A stretch of DNA of 64,000 nucleotides from Atopsyche davidsoni. Lineage: Eukaryota; Arthropoda; Insecta; Trichoptera; Hydrobiosidae. Shown piece by piece: positions 36,011 through 49,985 of the stretch. A program made the position numbers and the translations under genes. The first letter of the stretch is position 1. Each line of letters begins with the position of its first letter. Under the pieces are notes generated by a model. The model was not told the origin of the DNA. It ran no database searches and was given only the letters and a program-made list of their open reading frames with translations. The stretch lies in assembly GCA_022113835.1 (NCBI GenBank), contig JAILWY010000006.1:6138001-6202000 (forward strand). Direction: 5' to 3'.

Positions 36011-38604
36011 TTACACTGGACTTATATTTACTAATTCTATAAAAATTACAATATTAATATTAAATGGAGTTATGAAGTTATATTATGAACTATAAAAATT
36101 TATAAAATTCTACATCAGTTAAAATTGAATATAATTTAAAACTATACACCCAGAAATCCACCACAAGAAGCCGTTTTAAAAATATTTAGTTTTATTAAAA
36201 CTCAAACAGCTGATTTCGCCGGTGCGCCGAAGCATTGAATTGCTTTGTTTGTAGGCTAGAAATTAAATGATTTATTCTGGTAACTTAAAGACTGCATAAA
36301 AAAAACTCAGTAATTTTGTGTATTTTATTTAACACCATTGGTACTGCAGAGAAAAGTCACATTATTGAGAGGTGAAATGAGCAGCCTTAAAAAATATTAA
36401 ATATTTAAGTTTATCATAAAATTACTGGGATCACTGTCACAATTTGTTGCATAGCACGTCAGTTACGTTATTATAATTATTTACCTATTGTTGTTAGTAA
36501 TAAAAGAACCTTATATAATATATGTAATTACGTGTCGAAGAATGTTTGTGAGAGGTTCTAGGTACAAATCTATAGTGACATCTTGAAGAAATTGTCTCAC
36601 AATATAAGATTGTGTTGAAAAAATAATTAAATAATATCCCTGCTTACACATTGTAAGGTTTGCTTTCACAATTGATAAAATTATATGCATTTGTTATGTA
36701 TAAACATTAGAAGCACACGATAATTTATTAAAAGTATAAATAACTACAAAGTTAATCTCTGCTTTATCTATACGTACAAAAACTCTCAATAAATATAAAC
36801 CGAAGATAAAGCAATTTCCTGGAAGTGGGTCTCAAACTTGTGATGATCTAAAAACCGATCGATTCTTAATATCGACGACAGAAAAGCAAATGACATAATC
36901 ATTAAATAAACCAGAAATTGAGTTATTGCCAACGTAATAGTTTTTTTTATGTCTCAACATGTCAAGATTTCGTGTCTCTCGAACGTACGATAGAGTATTT
37001 ACTCTACTTGAAAAGCGGTCATATCACTTTTTTTCTTTTTACTAACAATTTGTTATTTGTTGATTACGTCAATGTTCATTATGGTCGTAGATACATATCT
37101 ATCGGTTTGAAACGTAAATAAACATGAGCTTTTGATATGTTAGATCTGGTGATGGACTTATATCTATATCAGATTTTGGCAAGTAATATGTTTTGGTATC
37201 ATTTAAAACATTAAAAAAATCTGGGTCTTTACTATTTAAGAATTAAAAAAAATGGTTATGAAATAACGTGAATAAAAAGTATTTATTTTAACTAAGCTGT
37301 TCACACCGTCAGTTCATTGATAATATTAATTAAAAGGTAATCCAAAGATCATGTCCTATATTTTGACAGCAGATTGATGAAGCTATTACGACTGGATATC
37401 TGAAAATGCGTTCGGTTAAAAAAGTATAGTTAAATCAAACATTAAAGTTTTTCAGTGTTTTCTACAGTATTTGAGATATTTGTTACTCCAGTTGGGAATA
37501 GTGAAATATTGCAATGTTAATTTACAAATACAGAGACGACCTTGTAACTCAACGCCGGTTATTACACACAAATATTAAAATGATTGTTTTCACTTCAATC
37601 AAGTGGTAGTTTCTTAGTTGTTGTTTTTATCATTTCTGAAGTTCTGCTTTTCCCACGGTACAGGTTTACCTCTCTCACCTCGGTACCATCTGATGGCCTG
37701 AGCAATTATTGATTGTATAAGGGATTTAATTCCGTAGAACCTTTCGAGAGATCTTTATTGCTGCACCTTTATTATGCAATTTAGAAGATTTTTATATATC
37801 ATAATTGTTTGCACTGTTTGGAAGACCTAGGAAAAAAATTAGTGCTCAAAGATGTCAAAAATATACCGTGATTTATGTAGATATATTTTTATCTCCTGTT
37901 TTCAACTCAGAGTTCATGAATCGATTGATAGCAAAAATAGCCATTTTTAAAATATTTCGGGGTGTAAAAAATAAATATGAGGTTTATGCGTTAAAACTTT
38001 GCTCTTATTCTTGATGTTTTTTTTCAGAACTTTGATTTCCCAGTAATGTCTATCTTTAATCATTAAAACCTTAGAATAAACCACATCTATGAGAATTAAC
38101 ACAAATTAAAAAGGAAAATATAATATTCAGTGAAAGCAGATTGTGAAACTCATTTATTAAGAGTTATCGTGATATTTGGATTTACCTCGAAAAAATTTAA
38201 ATTTGTCGATCGTTTGGTGCATTCATATATAAATTATTCATTAGTTATAATTTGAATATTTAATATATCAGAAGATGCACTTTTGATAGGAGTGTTGAAA
38301 AATTATTATCTGAAGAAGAAAATTGGGTTGCACTAAAGTAAATTTAAAAAAAATTATATCATGTTGCTTAGTGTGGGTGTTTTAATCTCAAATATATGAT
38401 TTTAAGGTTTATATTATATTTCTGAGTAAATTGTCATAATTATTCTCATTTTTAAAATACATAGTTATTATTGTATGTAAATACCATATGATATTTGTTG
38501 TATATTTTAGGATAAGTTTTGAGGGTTGAAACATTAATTATATAAAAAAATAGGAAATCCACCCTTATGTTGGTTACATTTGTTAAATAATTGTGTAAAT
38601 ATAT

Positions 38605-38640
38605 AAAAAAAAATATATATATATACCATATATATATATA
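38605..38640. repeat. TA-rich palindromic tract
   Basis: Two (TA)n runs interrupted by CCA, preceded by a poly-A stretch. Confidence 0.8.
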
Positions 38641-41600
38641 GTATGTACAACCGCATTTATTTAGGCGTTTGTAGTATTTGCAGATTTTGGATTAGAGAAT
38701 AAAAAATAGAGGTTATTCGTGTTGATCTTAAACAGATGCTTACATAATCAGATTAAAACATTTAAAATCTAACCCATAGTGTATATTTTATTGACACAAA
38801 TGTGCCAACTTTGCTTGATATTTGAGAAAATAAATTTAAAGTTGTGTAAATTTTTGTGTAACTTCTTTGTGGAGCTGGTAAAAGTTCACTCCCACTATGT
38901 ATAAGTAATTTTGTATAACGATATATTAGATTAACAAATGTTATTCCTTATAGGTACCCTGCCATTATTGTACATGACTTTTGTTTTATATGAAAGTTGT
39001 TTTAGTTTGTAGTCAAAACATAAATTTAACCTTATTGATTGCTTGCTGAAGATAACAAATAAACAAACCACAACAAAAAAATAATTTTATTTGTAGTATA
39101 ATATTCAGTAAACGTATCATCATACATATTTAATTTTAAACGTTTGCTTAATTTATAAAAGAAAACTGCAAGGGTAAAGTATTCTTCACTTCCACTGCAG
39201 ATGAGCTTAGTTATGTATCAGTGACGTGTTGCAACACTAGTGGCAGGAAAAGCCCAATTGCATTCACAACAAACTAAAAAATATAATAATTACCAAAGTA
39301 TAAAACCGAAAATATAAAAAAAGATGACAGTGGATCTGCATGTCTCACGGTTTAAAAATATTGCTATTTTATCAAATCGATAACTTTCAATAAATGATTA
39401 AAAAAATCGGTTACGGTTACTGATCAACGGAAAAACTCTTTGCATAAAATTGGTATTTGTTGGACATTAACATATTTTTCGGTAACAATATTAAAATAAA
39501 AACCCATCTGTAAAATATTTTGAAGAAAAAATGTAGAAAAAATCTACTTAATAATGTACTGATAAATTTTATTATAAATAAAATTAATTTAGAGCAGTCT
39601 GTAAGATGATTACGCTTGTTTATAATTATTTTTAATTTGCCATTGAACCATCTTATCGAGTAAACAAAGTTGTATCCAAATATCTTTTATTTTTTGTAAT
39701 TAACTATTTGATAAATCAAAAGCTTAAATTGTCATATCAATGTACACTGAAAAGGTATTTAATCAGTTCTTAAAGAAATATTTACACGTAATCGATTTTT
39801 TTTGATAAAATTGATTAAGTAAATATTTTTTTATTAATGATCATGAACAGCCTTATCGAGTAATCAATTTTAGATGTAATATATTTATTTAATTTTAATA
39901 CCTAATGTTCTTGATGAAAATATTTTTTTTCCAATTTATTCCGCCTCAATTAATAATTATATGAAAAAGGCCTTTGTAATTCATTATCAGGCTTTGGTAA
40001 ACGGTATTGTTTATAAAAAAATAAATTGTAAATCTATAAGTGATTGTGTTTTTAGAAATTTAAAAGTATTGCTGGTACAAGTTTCACAAAATTTGTAATT
40101 TGTTTTTAATAAATTGAATCTAATTAGGAATCGGATTTAATTTTCTCTGCGTTGTCGTAATTATAAATGTCGCCAGGAATTATTCACTCCAAGGATGTCC
40201 GATACAAATGCAACAGTTTGAGTAAATGATTTTGTTGACAAATTATTATTGCGTAAGTGACCCAAAAATATTAAAAAAGTAAGTAAGTTTTACGAAAAGT
40301 TTTACTGTAGAAATTAAAAAGAAGCGCACTTACGAATTACAGCATCGTACAATAATTGAAACTTTAATCTTTAAAAAATAAGTTTTTTAAAAATAAGACT
40401 GATAGTATTGAATTAAACAATACAAATTATATTTTCATGTGAACGGCATTGTAAATGTTATCATCGGGTTGTATCATTTGTAAAATATGAATATTTAATT
40501 GACACTCTTGACCTACGCTTATGTTGTTGGCACATTTGATAACTTATCTAAATTTGAGAATTTAAGATCAGCTCCCAAGTGAACCTATTATATATTGAAT
40601 TAACTGTTTGTAAATTTCAAACCGAAATGGACTAAAATTTAAAGTTAAACCAAATCCATGTTTTTGAATTAAAAATTAAAAAATCAACGAAAAGTCTAGC
40701 GAGTAAAAATTGAAATAAACGAGGTTAAATTTTATATTCTAATGGTATTCATAAAAAATGGAAACAACGGGTTGATTTACTTCTTTTTTTGTAAGGATTT
40801 AAGAATAACCACGGCATAATTCCAAAGAACTTTTTTTATAAGAATTAAAAATATTTTTTATATTGCTGTAGAGTCGTATGAAATTTACGAATCCTATTGC
40901 GAATGAAATTAAAATATTACAAGTTTAAGTAATAGATTTCCAAATACGACTCTAGCAGTATTGAAGTTAATTTAGTGTAACCTTCAAGAGCTAACTAAGC
41001 AATATTTTAAACAATTTTTTTTAAATTGTTGTATCAAGCTCAGTAATATAGTAAAGGTCAAATCTTTCTTTTCAGCAACTGGAAGAAATTTAACTGGTAT
41101 TGAGAGAAAAGAAATTGACCAACAATGCAGTGTACTTAATGTTTGTATGGAGAAACACTGACCGAGCTGCTTCATAATATGAAGAAACTCTGCTTAAATC
41201 TAATTTATATTTGAACCGCAGAAAATATGTGTTAACATTGAATGTGTGATTTGAAGGTTACAACAATCGATACTCTTGCAACTCTAGCAATAAATGGCAA
41301 TCTTTGCATTAGGAAATACATATGAGTACTTATTCAAGTGAGTTGGAATTACAAAATAAACTTTTATAATAAGCGAGGAGATTGCATTACCGATCACCTC
41401 TAAATTATACCAAATCTCATTTTTTAATAATTTGATAATGGCTATTTATGTGGTTATATATAAAAGCCATGGTTGTTTGTATTATTAATTCAAGGTGTTT
41501 TGTAAAATCATTAGATTTCTTTAGTATTTATCATGGTAATTCAATTATGATTTTCAAAAAGTTGTTTAAAATTAAATCAATGTATTTCTACGTATATGAA

Positions 41601-43195
41601 GTTAACTCTTTCATTGTCTTGTGCAGTTATGTAGGTATTTTAATTTAATTATTCACTGAATTGTAAAAACATGACTTATTAATTTTATTTAGGCTTTTTT
41701 TAAAAATATTTTTTCGCATCTGAAAATTAAATACCGATCATGAATAAGTCAATGATATAATATATGTAAATATTTTCAGTAAAATTAATTCAAAGAATCA
41801 TATGTTTAGGCGTCTATTGCATCTACAACTACACAAAAAATTGTGGTAATGTTTTTGAATAGTACCATATAAAGTCAGAAATTAAAATGACAGAGAACAA
41901 TTGATTCTTTTTATACATATGATAATTTAAAAATAAACATAATATTATAAAAATAAAAAAGTTTATATTTTGATCGAAAAATTACCCCATGAGTAAATAA
42001 TATTAATTCATAATACAAAATGTGTGATGTTAAATATTGCACAAGATAATTGCACACAGTTATGAAATTTTGCATCCTTGATTATAAATAAGGATTATTG
42101 ATTTGAAGGAGTTATAATTCAGAAACAGGTGATAAAAAGATTTTATTAAAAAAAATATTTAGTATACTGTTTTTCTTCAAATAGCTTCTTCAAAAAATCT
42201 AAAATTCCATACATAAAATAAAATAGAAGATCTAAATAAGTTACTAATTAAATACAATATGAAATATTAATTATAAGCGATCTTAATTATATGCAGTTGA
42301 AAAGAAAATCTTTGTATGTTCTCTAACATAGCAGATATATTATTAAAGCTTTCAAAACCATTTAGCTGTGTTTTTTTTTAAACATATTTTCCCGTCCAAT
42401 ATAATTAGCTGCTCACTTTACAAATCACTCAACATAATTTTTGAAAATTTTTAATTAACCTCGAAAAGAAACAATAATGAAATCAATTTTAAATAATTTT
42501 TATTTTCATATTGGAAATTAAAGCAAAAAATCCAAAATATTCATAATTTAATTTGGTAAATAATATGGTTTCTAATTAATGATACAAATGGTAGCCATTA
42601 ATTTTTGGTCTCTATCCTTGTGCAAAGATGGTCTTATATATGGTTTTGTATAAATTTGAATATAGATACGAATTATTATATTGGCTTGATAATCTTTTTT
42701 ACTAATACTGATATTGATGACCACCAGCTTTGGCATACGGTGGATCAAAGTACGGATATTCTTATAATAACCATTTATGAGTTGTTAAAAAATGATTCAT
42801 ATTTTTAGGATTTTTATCAATATATACTAATTTGTGAATAATTTCATCATAACATTTAGAAATCAACTCGTTTCAAAAGAAAAATATACAAAACGAGATG
42901 TTTTTTTAAATAATAGCCCAGTTTTTTTTTCCGTTTAAAGAAATCGTTATTAATGTTTATAATGGTATATTTTATATTTAAAAATTGGTAAATATGTTAT
43001 TTTATGTAATTGTATAATACATGGCGTCTTGAGCAAATAAACATTAAAATAAAAATATAAAGTATGTGAATGATTTTTTTATATTTTATATCAAATACAT
43101 TTAATCAAATAATTATATTGTTCACTCGATTCTGGAGATTTTTAAACTTTCGATTAATAATTTAATCGATTGCTAAAATAATCGATTTTGCCCAA

Positions 43196-43345
43196 CACTA
43201 TCCGGTCTAGTTCTGGCGGCGGTGCCGGGCCGTGCTAGACGGGGAAAGTGAAATTGCGCACAGGAAGACGCGGATTCCCGGCATGCCATATCCGCGAAGG
43301 CTTCCACGACGCGCTGCACTTCCGTTACGCCAGAGACGTGCGCTT
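43196..43345. promoter_or_regulatory. CpG-rich island with GAAAGTGAAA site
   Basis: The border with the AT-rich left flank is sharp (three ATCGAT/AATCGATT words just before it). The island contains GGCGGCGGTGCCGGGCCG, the GAAAGTGAAA at 43244-43253, GGCATGCCATATCCGCG (Pho-type GCCAT) and GACGCGCTGC. On the minus strand an ATG frame of about 39 codons crosses it with no donor. Most likely regulatory. Confidence 0.35.
43244..43253 (+). promoter_or_regulatory. GAAAGTGAAA site 7
   Basis: Exact copy, preceded by GGG and followed by TTGCGCAC, in a CpG-rich island. Confidence 0.4.
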
Positions 43346-44150
43346 AAATAACAACCACCTTTTAAAATATAATATAGATCACTGCAATCACTGAAGACAA
43401 AAAAACAACAAAATAAAAACAGACGTTAATTTTTTTTTTTTTTTAATAAAATCATTTTTTTTCTTGATCTTGAGACTAATATAGTTAGTTTAGATAGTTA
43501 ATGCAAGGTTTATTATATGAGTGACTATCAGTGCATACGTTATACTAAGCGTAACACTTGCGGGGCATCGCTTTAATGATAGCCCGCCGGTGTTATTGCG
43601 AATGTTGGGCGATAATAGCTTTTTATGCTAACCTTTATAAATTAATCAGAAAATTTCAGGTTAAGTAAAGATAATTGTGTATGTAATGATTTTATACATC
43701 ATTAAATAATATTTAAATTTTTATTTTTATCGTATTTTATCAATAAAAATAAATAAAAAATAAAATAAAAAAAGAGGCGGCTCTTCAGAATCAGCACGGT
43801 CAACTTGAAGAGTAAGGTTGATGAAAGTCCGATTTGGTGGCAGTTATTGGCTGAGGTGAGGTGAGAAGTCTCGCCTTGGAGCATGGCAACACGAAATAAT
43901 CAATAACCATTAATAAAATATAAACCATTCAAAACGCGACAAAATAAACCAGTTGCGACTGCAAATAATTTTTTTTCCAATTAAAACCAGATGTTAATCA
44001 ACCAATTTATATTTTTATTCCTGATAAGTGATTTTAAAAAAATGATTCCAGATTTAAATAAATTATTTTTAATTAAAAAAAATTCTCGGACGTCTCTGCT
44101 TTGTAGTATAAACATAAATATTCTACTATCGCTTAATAATCCACCTTACA

Positions 44151-44152
<2 letters not shown>

Positions 44153-44221
<69 letters not shown>
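44153..44221. repeat. (TA)n microsatellite
   Basis: About 34 TA dinucleotides without interruption, the longest in the window. Confidence 0.95.
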
Positions 44222-44223
<2 letters not shown>

Positions 44224-47200
44224 TTCAGTGTGTTATGAAGTGGGGAACAGATTATTATTTCTTAGGTTTTTAACCTCACAAATTACATTAAATGCCTGTA
44301 AATTATGATTATTAACTGACCATAATTATTCTCTTCACTAAAAAGAATATCTATCTGAATAAAACCTGTCCTATCGTCTATGTCTTTGTCTAAGCTCTGC
44401 GGTCTACCATCGCTATGGTCTATCGCTACTATGGTCAATAATAACTACTCTTTATTTAAGTATAGACCGTAAAATAAATTGGATACTAAAAATAAGGCTT
44501 ATTTGCATAATTTAATATATGAATGTACACAATATGATGCATGTATTATCATAATATGCTTTGTTGATTCAAGTTCACATAGTAATATAAAAAAACTATT
44601 TCAAAAGTCAGTTTTATTGTAATGAAAAGCAACAACTTTTTGAAGAGATATATTGAAAAACATACATTATATTTAAGTCAAAATTGAGTGGTTATTTATT
44701 TTTTTGATACTTTTGGACAGACGTGACCTAATATATTTGAGAAAAACTTCTGCATTGTACTTAGTTTTTTTTCAAGTAGGCATTTGAAAAATACTTTTAT
44801 TATAACATTGACCTGCTAATTATTAACTTGAAGTCATAAAAATCTATGAGTGATCAAAAAATAAACATGCAGAGCGTAGAACATTACACAAAACTAAAAT
44901 TCCACTGTTACATTCATTATTCATGATTGTTTCCCATGTAGTACTTCCTACAGTATTCCGCTACGGCTTAACTATGCATGCATTTAAAGTCATGTTCAAT
45001 AATGTTGCATTAATATCATTACATTGCTGATATGCTCCTATTGAATGAATTTCAACCGATTCGATCGACTAAGCAAAGTATATTCTTACTGCAAAAATTC
45101 AGGATTTGCCGGCTGCGTGTACCCACTGAACCAAAAAAGTTATCAGATATATTTTGTATGTTTCAGTGTTTTATGGTATACTCGCTAGAAATCAGTGGAT
45201 TGGGTTTCCGAAGGCCAAGAAACTTGTATCTTGCAGGTCGTTGTGCGTTTATTCAAGGTTTTTTTTTTAAATATTGTATGCGAGTAAAGGAATTACTGCT
45301 GAGCTACTGCATAGTAAAACAATTCTAATCAATCTGTTATAAGATACATAAATTGTTCATTGTCATGCTATACACATTAAATGGCAAGATAAAGTCATTA
45401 GTTATTAAATTTTTATTCATTAAGTAAACTTGCAAATATTTATGTAATTGGATACTAATATTTTTGTTTTTAGGGTTTTATCTGAGTATCTAGCATACGT
45501 CTTATCTTAAAAAAAGTTTAAGTAAAAAAAAAATTGACCAGGAAAAGTTAACTACTTTTTTCTGTAAACAAGCTCACTTGAATCAAAAATAAGCAATTGA
45601 TGACAATGCAATAATTTTTTTTAACGTGTTTAAATAATCGATTACTAAAAAATATTTTTTAATAGATTTTCTTTCACAATTAATTGATTCCGTTACAATA
45701 AATATAGAACAGTAAATAAATGTAGACCACTAAATGTCCCAACACATTTATAAAATTTAATTTATCTAGGTTTTAATATTTAAATTGCTTTAAGTGTGAA
45801 ATAAAAAAAAATATTTTCTCTTTAATATTTCACATATTTACATTTACATTTTACTTCATACATATAACTTACGCGTAGAATGAATTCTTGGTATAAAAAT
45901 TCATGTTAAAACTTCTCAGTAAATATAAAAAATCGAAGGCTTTCTAGGAAGTGTGATTAAATAAGTTTTTTGTAATTCTTTGATATTTAATTAAAAATAT
46001 ACTCCTGTACTGATCAAAACGATTTTGTACAAAAACAATTGTTCAAGAAAATTATGTTAGTTGCATCCATAAAGTGACCTTACAATTATTATGATTATTT
46101 TTCTATTTTAAATTAAAAGGAGTTTCAATGGGAAAAGGAATTCATGTTGAAAAATAATATTGTCACCTAACTTAAAGGGCGCACAAAAAATGTATAAATA
46201 TTTTGTCTCTATAGATAATCAGATTTACTATGTTGCTCATTTATGTCGATTTTTTATTTAAACTCAATATTTACAGACGACTATAAAGCAAACAATTTTT
46301 ATCAATGAAGTAAAATAAAATTAATTTACAAGTTAGTTTTTTTAAAGTTTATAAAAAATATTTTTTAAGTTGAATATTTAAGGGGTCATTGACTGAGTAA
46401 ATACTTCAGCGTATCATATTTAATTTAAATACCAAAAAAGCTTCCGTATGCAATGTTTGTTGTCGAATGCTGTCAAGATAATTATGCACGGACTTATGGA
46501 AATACAATAACAACCGCAAAAATACTGAAGTTATTTACTTGCTAAACATGCTTGCTAATGGCAAGTGATAGATTGCAGCTGAATGCACGCTTGAAAAAAA
46601 AATTATTAATGCTACTACCATATATATTTGTATTAATAGCGTTAAATAACCGCCATTAAATATATTTTATCGAATGTGACTGAAGCTCATGTTTTTTGCT
46701 ACTTGAAATGATAAGGATTATGGTGTGTTATTTTATCAAACTACAATATATACGTGGTCTAAAAATAATATCACAGGAGTTGTAAGTATAAACATAAAAA
46801 CGTTTCTCATTAAAAAAAACCATATATTTCAATTTATTTTTACTTAGTTTTCACGGTGTTTATTATGATAAACATATTTTTCAGTCACGCTGTATATTGG
46901 GATGAGCTTATTTTATTCATAAGTTATATAACTCAACATTTAAAATAATACGAAACGTGTTTTAATACTAAGATAAACTATGACTAAATAGTTGGAACAC
47001 ATCAAATTAACCAAGATAAATAAATATTCGTTTTTAAATTGAGATGGAAAAAACTAAGTCGAAACTAAAAGTGTACACTTGGAATATTTATGCAAATTTT
47101 ACATATGCAGTGTGATTGGCGATATTTTAGAATAATAGTAAACTAAAATAATATCTTAGAAATAGTTACGGTACTTTTTAACTCATTGACCGCACGGCTT

Positions 47201-49690
47201 AATTTTCACAAAGAGTGATGTACTGCTTGTTAAAGGAATTAAGTCCATATTCCCTGGTAATTTATTACATTTTATCTTCAATTTTGTTTAACCGCAAAAA
47301 AAAAGATATTTAAAACTAAACTTAGTAATTAACCTAAAGCAGACTGCAACATCAACAAAGTCATATTATTACAATTTAACGTATTATAAACTACTACTGG
47401 TCACGGTAAGTAATAATTTATGATTAATAAATTGTTCAACGATAACAATAATTATTTCAAGGTTTATCAATTATTAGTGCTCCTCATCACTGAAGACCGT
47501 GACCAATCGTCTTTGGTCTTCTTGAATGCTAGAGGTTACTAGCCCATTTAATAAGAATATTAAGGAGAATATAGTGATGCTGGTAAAAGTATTTATTTTT
47601 TGGTAGTTGATTAGATAGAAACATCCACTTTACACGAGACATTAAGGCTTACATGAACTTAAAGCTAAAATATCAACAAACAAAAAAATTCTGTTTATAT
47701 ATTATATAAGAATACCCATATAGCCCGCAAAAAAAAATTCAGAATTGATAATATTTTGCACTTTTCAGGGCTTCGTAAAAGTTAGTACTTATATTAGTTT
47801 GGATTTCAATATAAATGAGTAAAGTAAATAACCGTTTAAAAAAATGTAGTTTTCATATTAAAAGCTATTTGGATTTTAGTAGTAAATTAGAAACATTTGG
47901 ACTAGAATGCGAACTCCACAAAATTAAATTATTGCGTGTAAATCGTAAAATTTTCACAACACCAATAAAAACTAAACAAAAAAGAGTGCAACATAATTTC
48001 ATTGCAAGAATTCAGAATTGCATCGAGTGTCAATATCAGAAACAAGGCTTTGCACATTTTGACTGTTTTCATGTTGGCAAAAAGGCACATAAACTTATGC
48101 AAAGAAGTTTCATAAATATGTAATGATAAGTTAAACTGTGATGTAAATTCTTAAATAGGTATTGCAGTTCCGTTAAAATATGTGATACGAACGATACGAG
48201 ATACAAAACAATAAGTTGAATAATTATTCTGTTTAGAGAGTAGAAACTCATTATAAATGGATTGCAGAATTGTCAAACTACCGCTGAGTGTATTACATAA
48301 GCCATACTTTTCCATGGTAACTTAACAACCATAGATGGGTTCTTCATTCTTAATTTTATGATTGTAAGCTGACAGGAGAATAAATCTCTTTGTATTAACT
48401 TACTTGATATAGCAATATATTATTTTCCGTTACATTATTTTTAGTATAATTATGAAATAAACTTGATTATGTTTAAAAATAAATAATTTGAAATATGAGA
48501 CTGAAGGTAAATTGCTTATAATAACATTAATAAACAAATTAAATATTTTTGAATAAATTATTCTGTCATTTTAGAATTATGCAGTGATATATATATTTAT
48601 TTTAAAACCATATAAATTTATTTAAAAAATTTGTAAATTAATAGTGACAGTTGTTAAAACCTCGTTCATAAAAACGTTTTGAAAATAAGTGCATTGAATT
48701 TAATTAAAAAAACCAAGAAATATTTTAATTTGTGAATATATTTTAAAATTAAACAATTGCGTTAGGTCTTTCTCCGGTCATCTTCATGAATGATGGACTC
48801 TGACAGTGGATTTGGAGCCATCTATCATGGTATTGGCAGAGTGAAAACTACTTTGCATCACTATAGGTATCGTCCAGACACAGAATACTCAATTAACCGG
48901 TCTAAAAAGAAATCGCAGTAGTGTGAAAAGTATTTGTTTCAGATAATACCAAGTAATAATACACATTTGCTACAGTTCTAAATAAAAACAGTTCATGCAA
49001 CATTGTGAAACGTTATACTCACAAAATCGTCATAGTTGATATAACATAATTATAACATGATGTAATGTCATGTACTTATTATTTTAGCATTTAAAATTCA
49101 ATTGAATCATACAAATTAGCGCACGTGATTAATAGTAATATGAATAAAAATATGAAAAGACATTACAAACGTACATGACTTATATAAATATTATACAAGT
49201 AATTCAAATTCTTGCTTTTTAATTCCTATACAAAAAAAAACAAGTAAATCATTTTGAAACAGCGATAAGCGTATATTATTTAATTTTACAATGAAATTGA
49301 TGAAATGCCTTTTCTTGGTTTATGTATTGCACCTAAGAACATTGTTACTAATGATGAACATAATTCGATGAAATTTATTTCAACTATGTACGACATATCA
49401 CATATATTAAACATTGAATCTAACATAAAAAAATATAAGAGTATTTTCACGTATTCAACATGTAAGTAGTTCACGACTAGTTGGCACATTCATCTGGAAA
49501 CGGTATACTTAGGATATCTATGCTATCAGGCCATGACTATGTATTATATATTAAGTAAATTTTGCGATCATATTATCAGTGGTTAAAAATATACCGAGAA
49601 TACTGAAATTTTTAGACATCTACATGTCCACTCTTAAATTGACAAAAAACGTGGTTTCAACATATCGATAGACTTTAGTTTGTTTTCTTT
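44222..49690. other. AT-rich non-coding DNA
   Basis: No gene is supported apart from one chance-level open frame listed separately. A CCGCCAT word at 46650-46656 stands alone in AT-rich sequence. A slightly GC-richer patch lies at about 48770-48920. Confidence 0.5.
47815..48123 (+). CDS. Longest uninterrupted single-exon ORF of the gene-poor region (102 aa), doubtful
   Basis: ATG with A at -3 opens 102 codons to a TAA. The product would be basic and Lys-rich, with a Cys/His cluster (CIECQ, then HFDCFH) near residues 68-86 that resembles no domain I can name. Codons are as AT-rich as the surrounding DNA, and one frame of this length is about what chance gives in 64 kb at this composition. Kept only as a candidate. 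Confidence 0.15.
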   Translation: MSKVNNRLKKCSFHIKSYLDFSSKLETFGLECELHKIKLLRVNRKIFTTPIKTKQKRVQHNFIARIQNCIECQYQKQGFAHFDCFHVGKKAHKLMQRSFINM

Positions 49691-49985
49691 ACCAGTATTT
49701 CAAGCTGCGTTGTGTCACATCCGTGGAAAATCAACTATGACACAAAATAAATCCGTATGCAAATATGCAATGTGCAGTTGTGCCGGAGCAATGAAAGTCC
49801 CCAGCCAGAAAATGGCGGTGTGATGGTCGCTTTAATTTTCGCGGTCGCCATACAAAATTTTCTAAAAGAGACTGAACTGACAGATTGTTTTATTAATTTT
49901 ATCGTCACGCTCTGGCAACACTCACCGGAAACCGATCGGACAAGAAATGGTGGGCACCATTATTGTCAATCTAGATTTGATTGAA
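49690..49985. promoter_or_regulatory. GC-richer island with Pho-type words and octamer
   Basis: ATGCAAATATGCAA (octamer plus half-site) lies at about 49758-49771, ATGGCGG at 49812-49818 and an opposed GTCGCCAT at about 49844-49851; GAAACCGATCGG follows near 49929. An open + frame crosses it (49757-49984) but has no protein-like character. It is enhancer-like. Confidence 0.3.

Larger units (their letters stand above)
32231..43195. other. AT-rich non-coding DNA
   Basis: No gene is supported in about 11 kb. Contents noted: ATGGCGG at 32850-32856 within a GC-richer patch (32640-32960), a GAAAGTGAAA site at 35360-35369, a SINE-tail-like segment at about 35958-36010 and a palindromic TA tract at 38605-38640. 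All open frames here are short and have no recognisable product. Confidence 0.5.

Noticed and set aside
43280..43350. Short coding exon in the 43.2-kb island
   Set aside because: ATG frames exist on both strands but end without a good donor, and they reflect the absence of stops in GC-rich DNA.
43991..44308. 105-codon + strand frame
   Set aside because: The middle is an Ile-Tyr run made by the (TA)n microsatellite, and the flanks have no protein character.
47480..47520. GAAGACC...GGTCTTC inverted repeat
   Set aside because: Arms of seven bases with a 16-base loop are expected by chance at this scale, and nothing around it supports a function.
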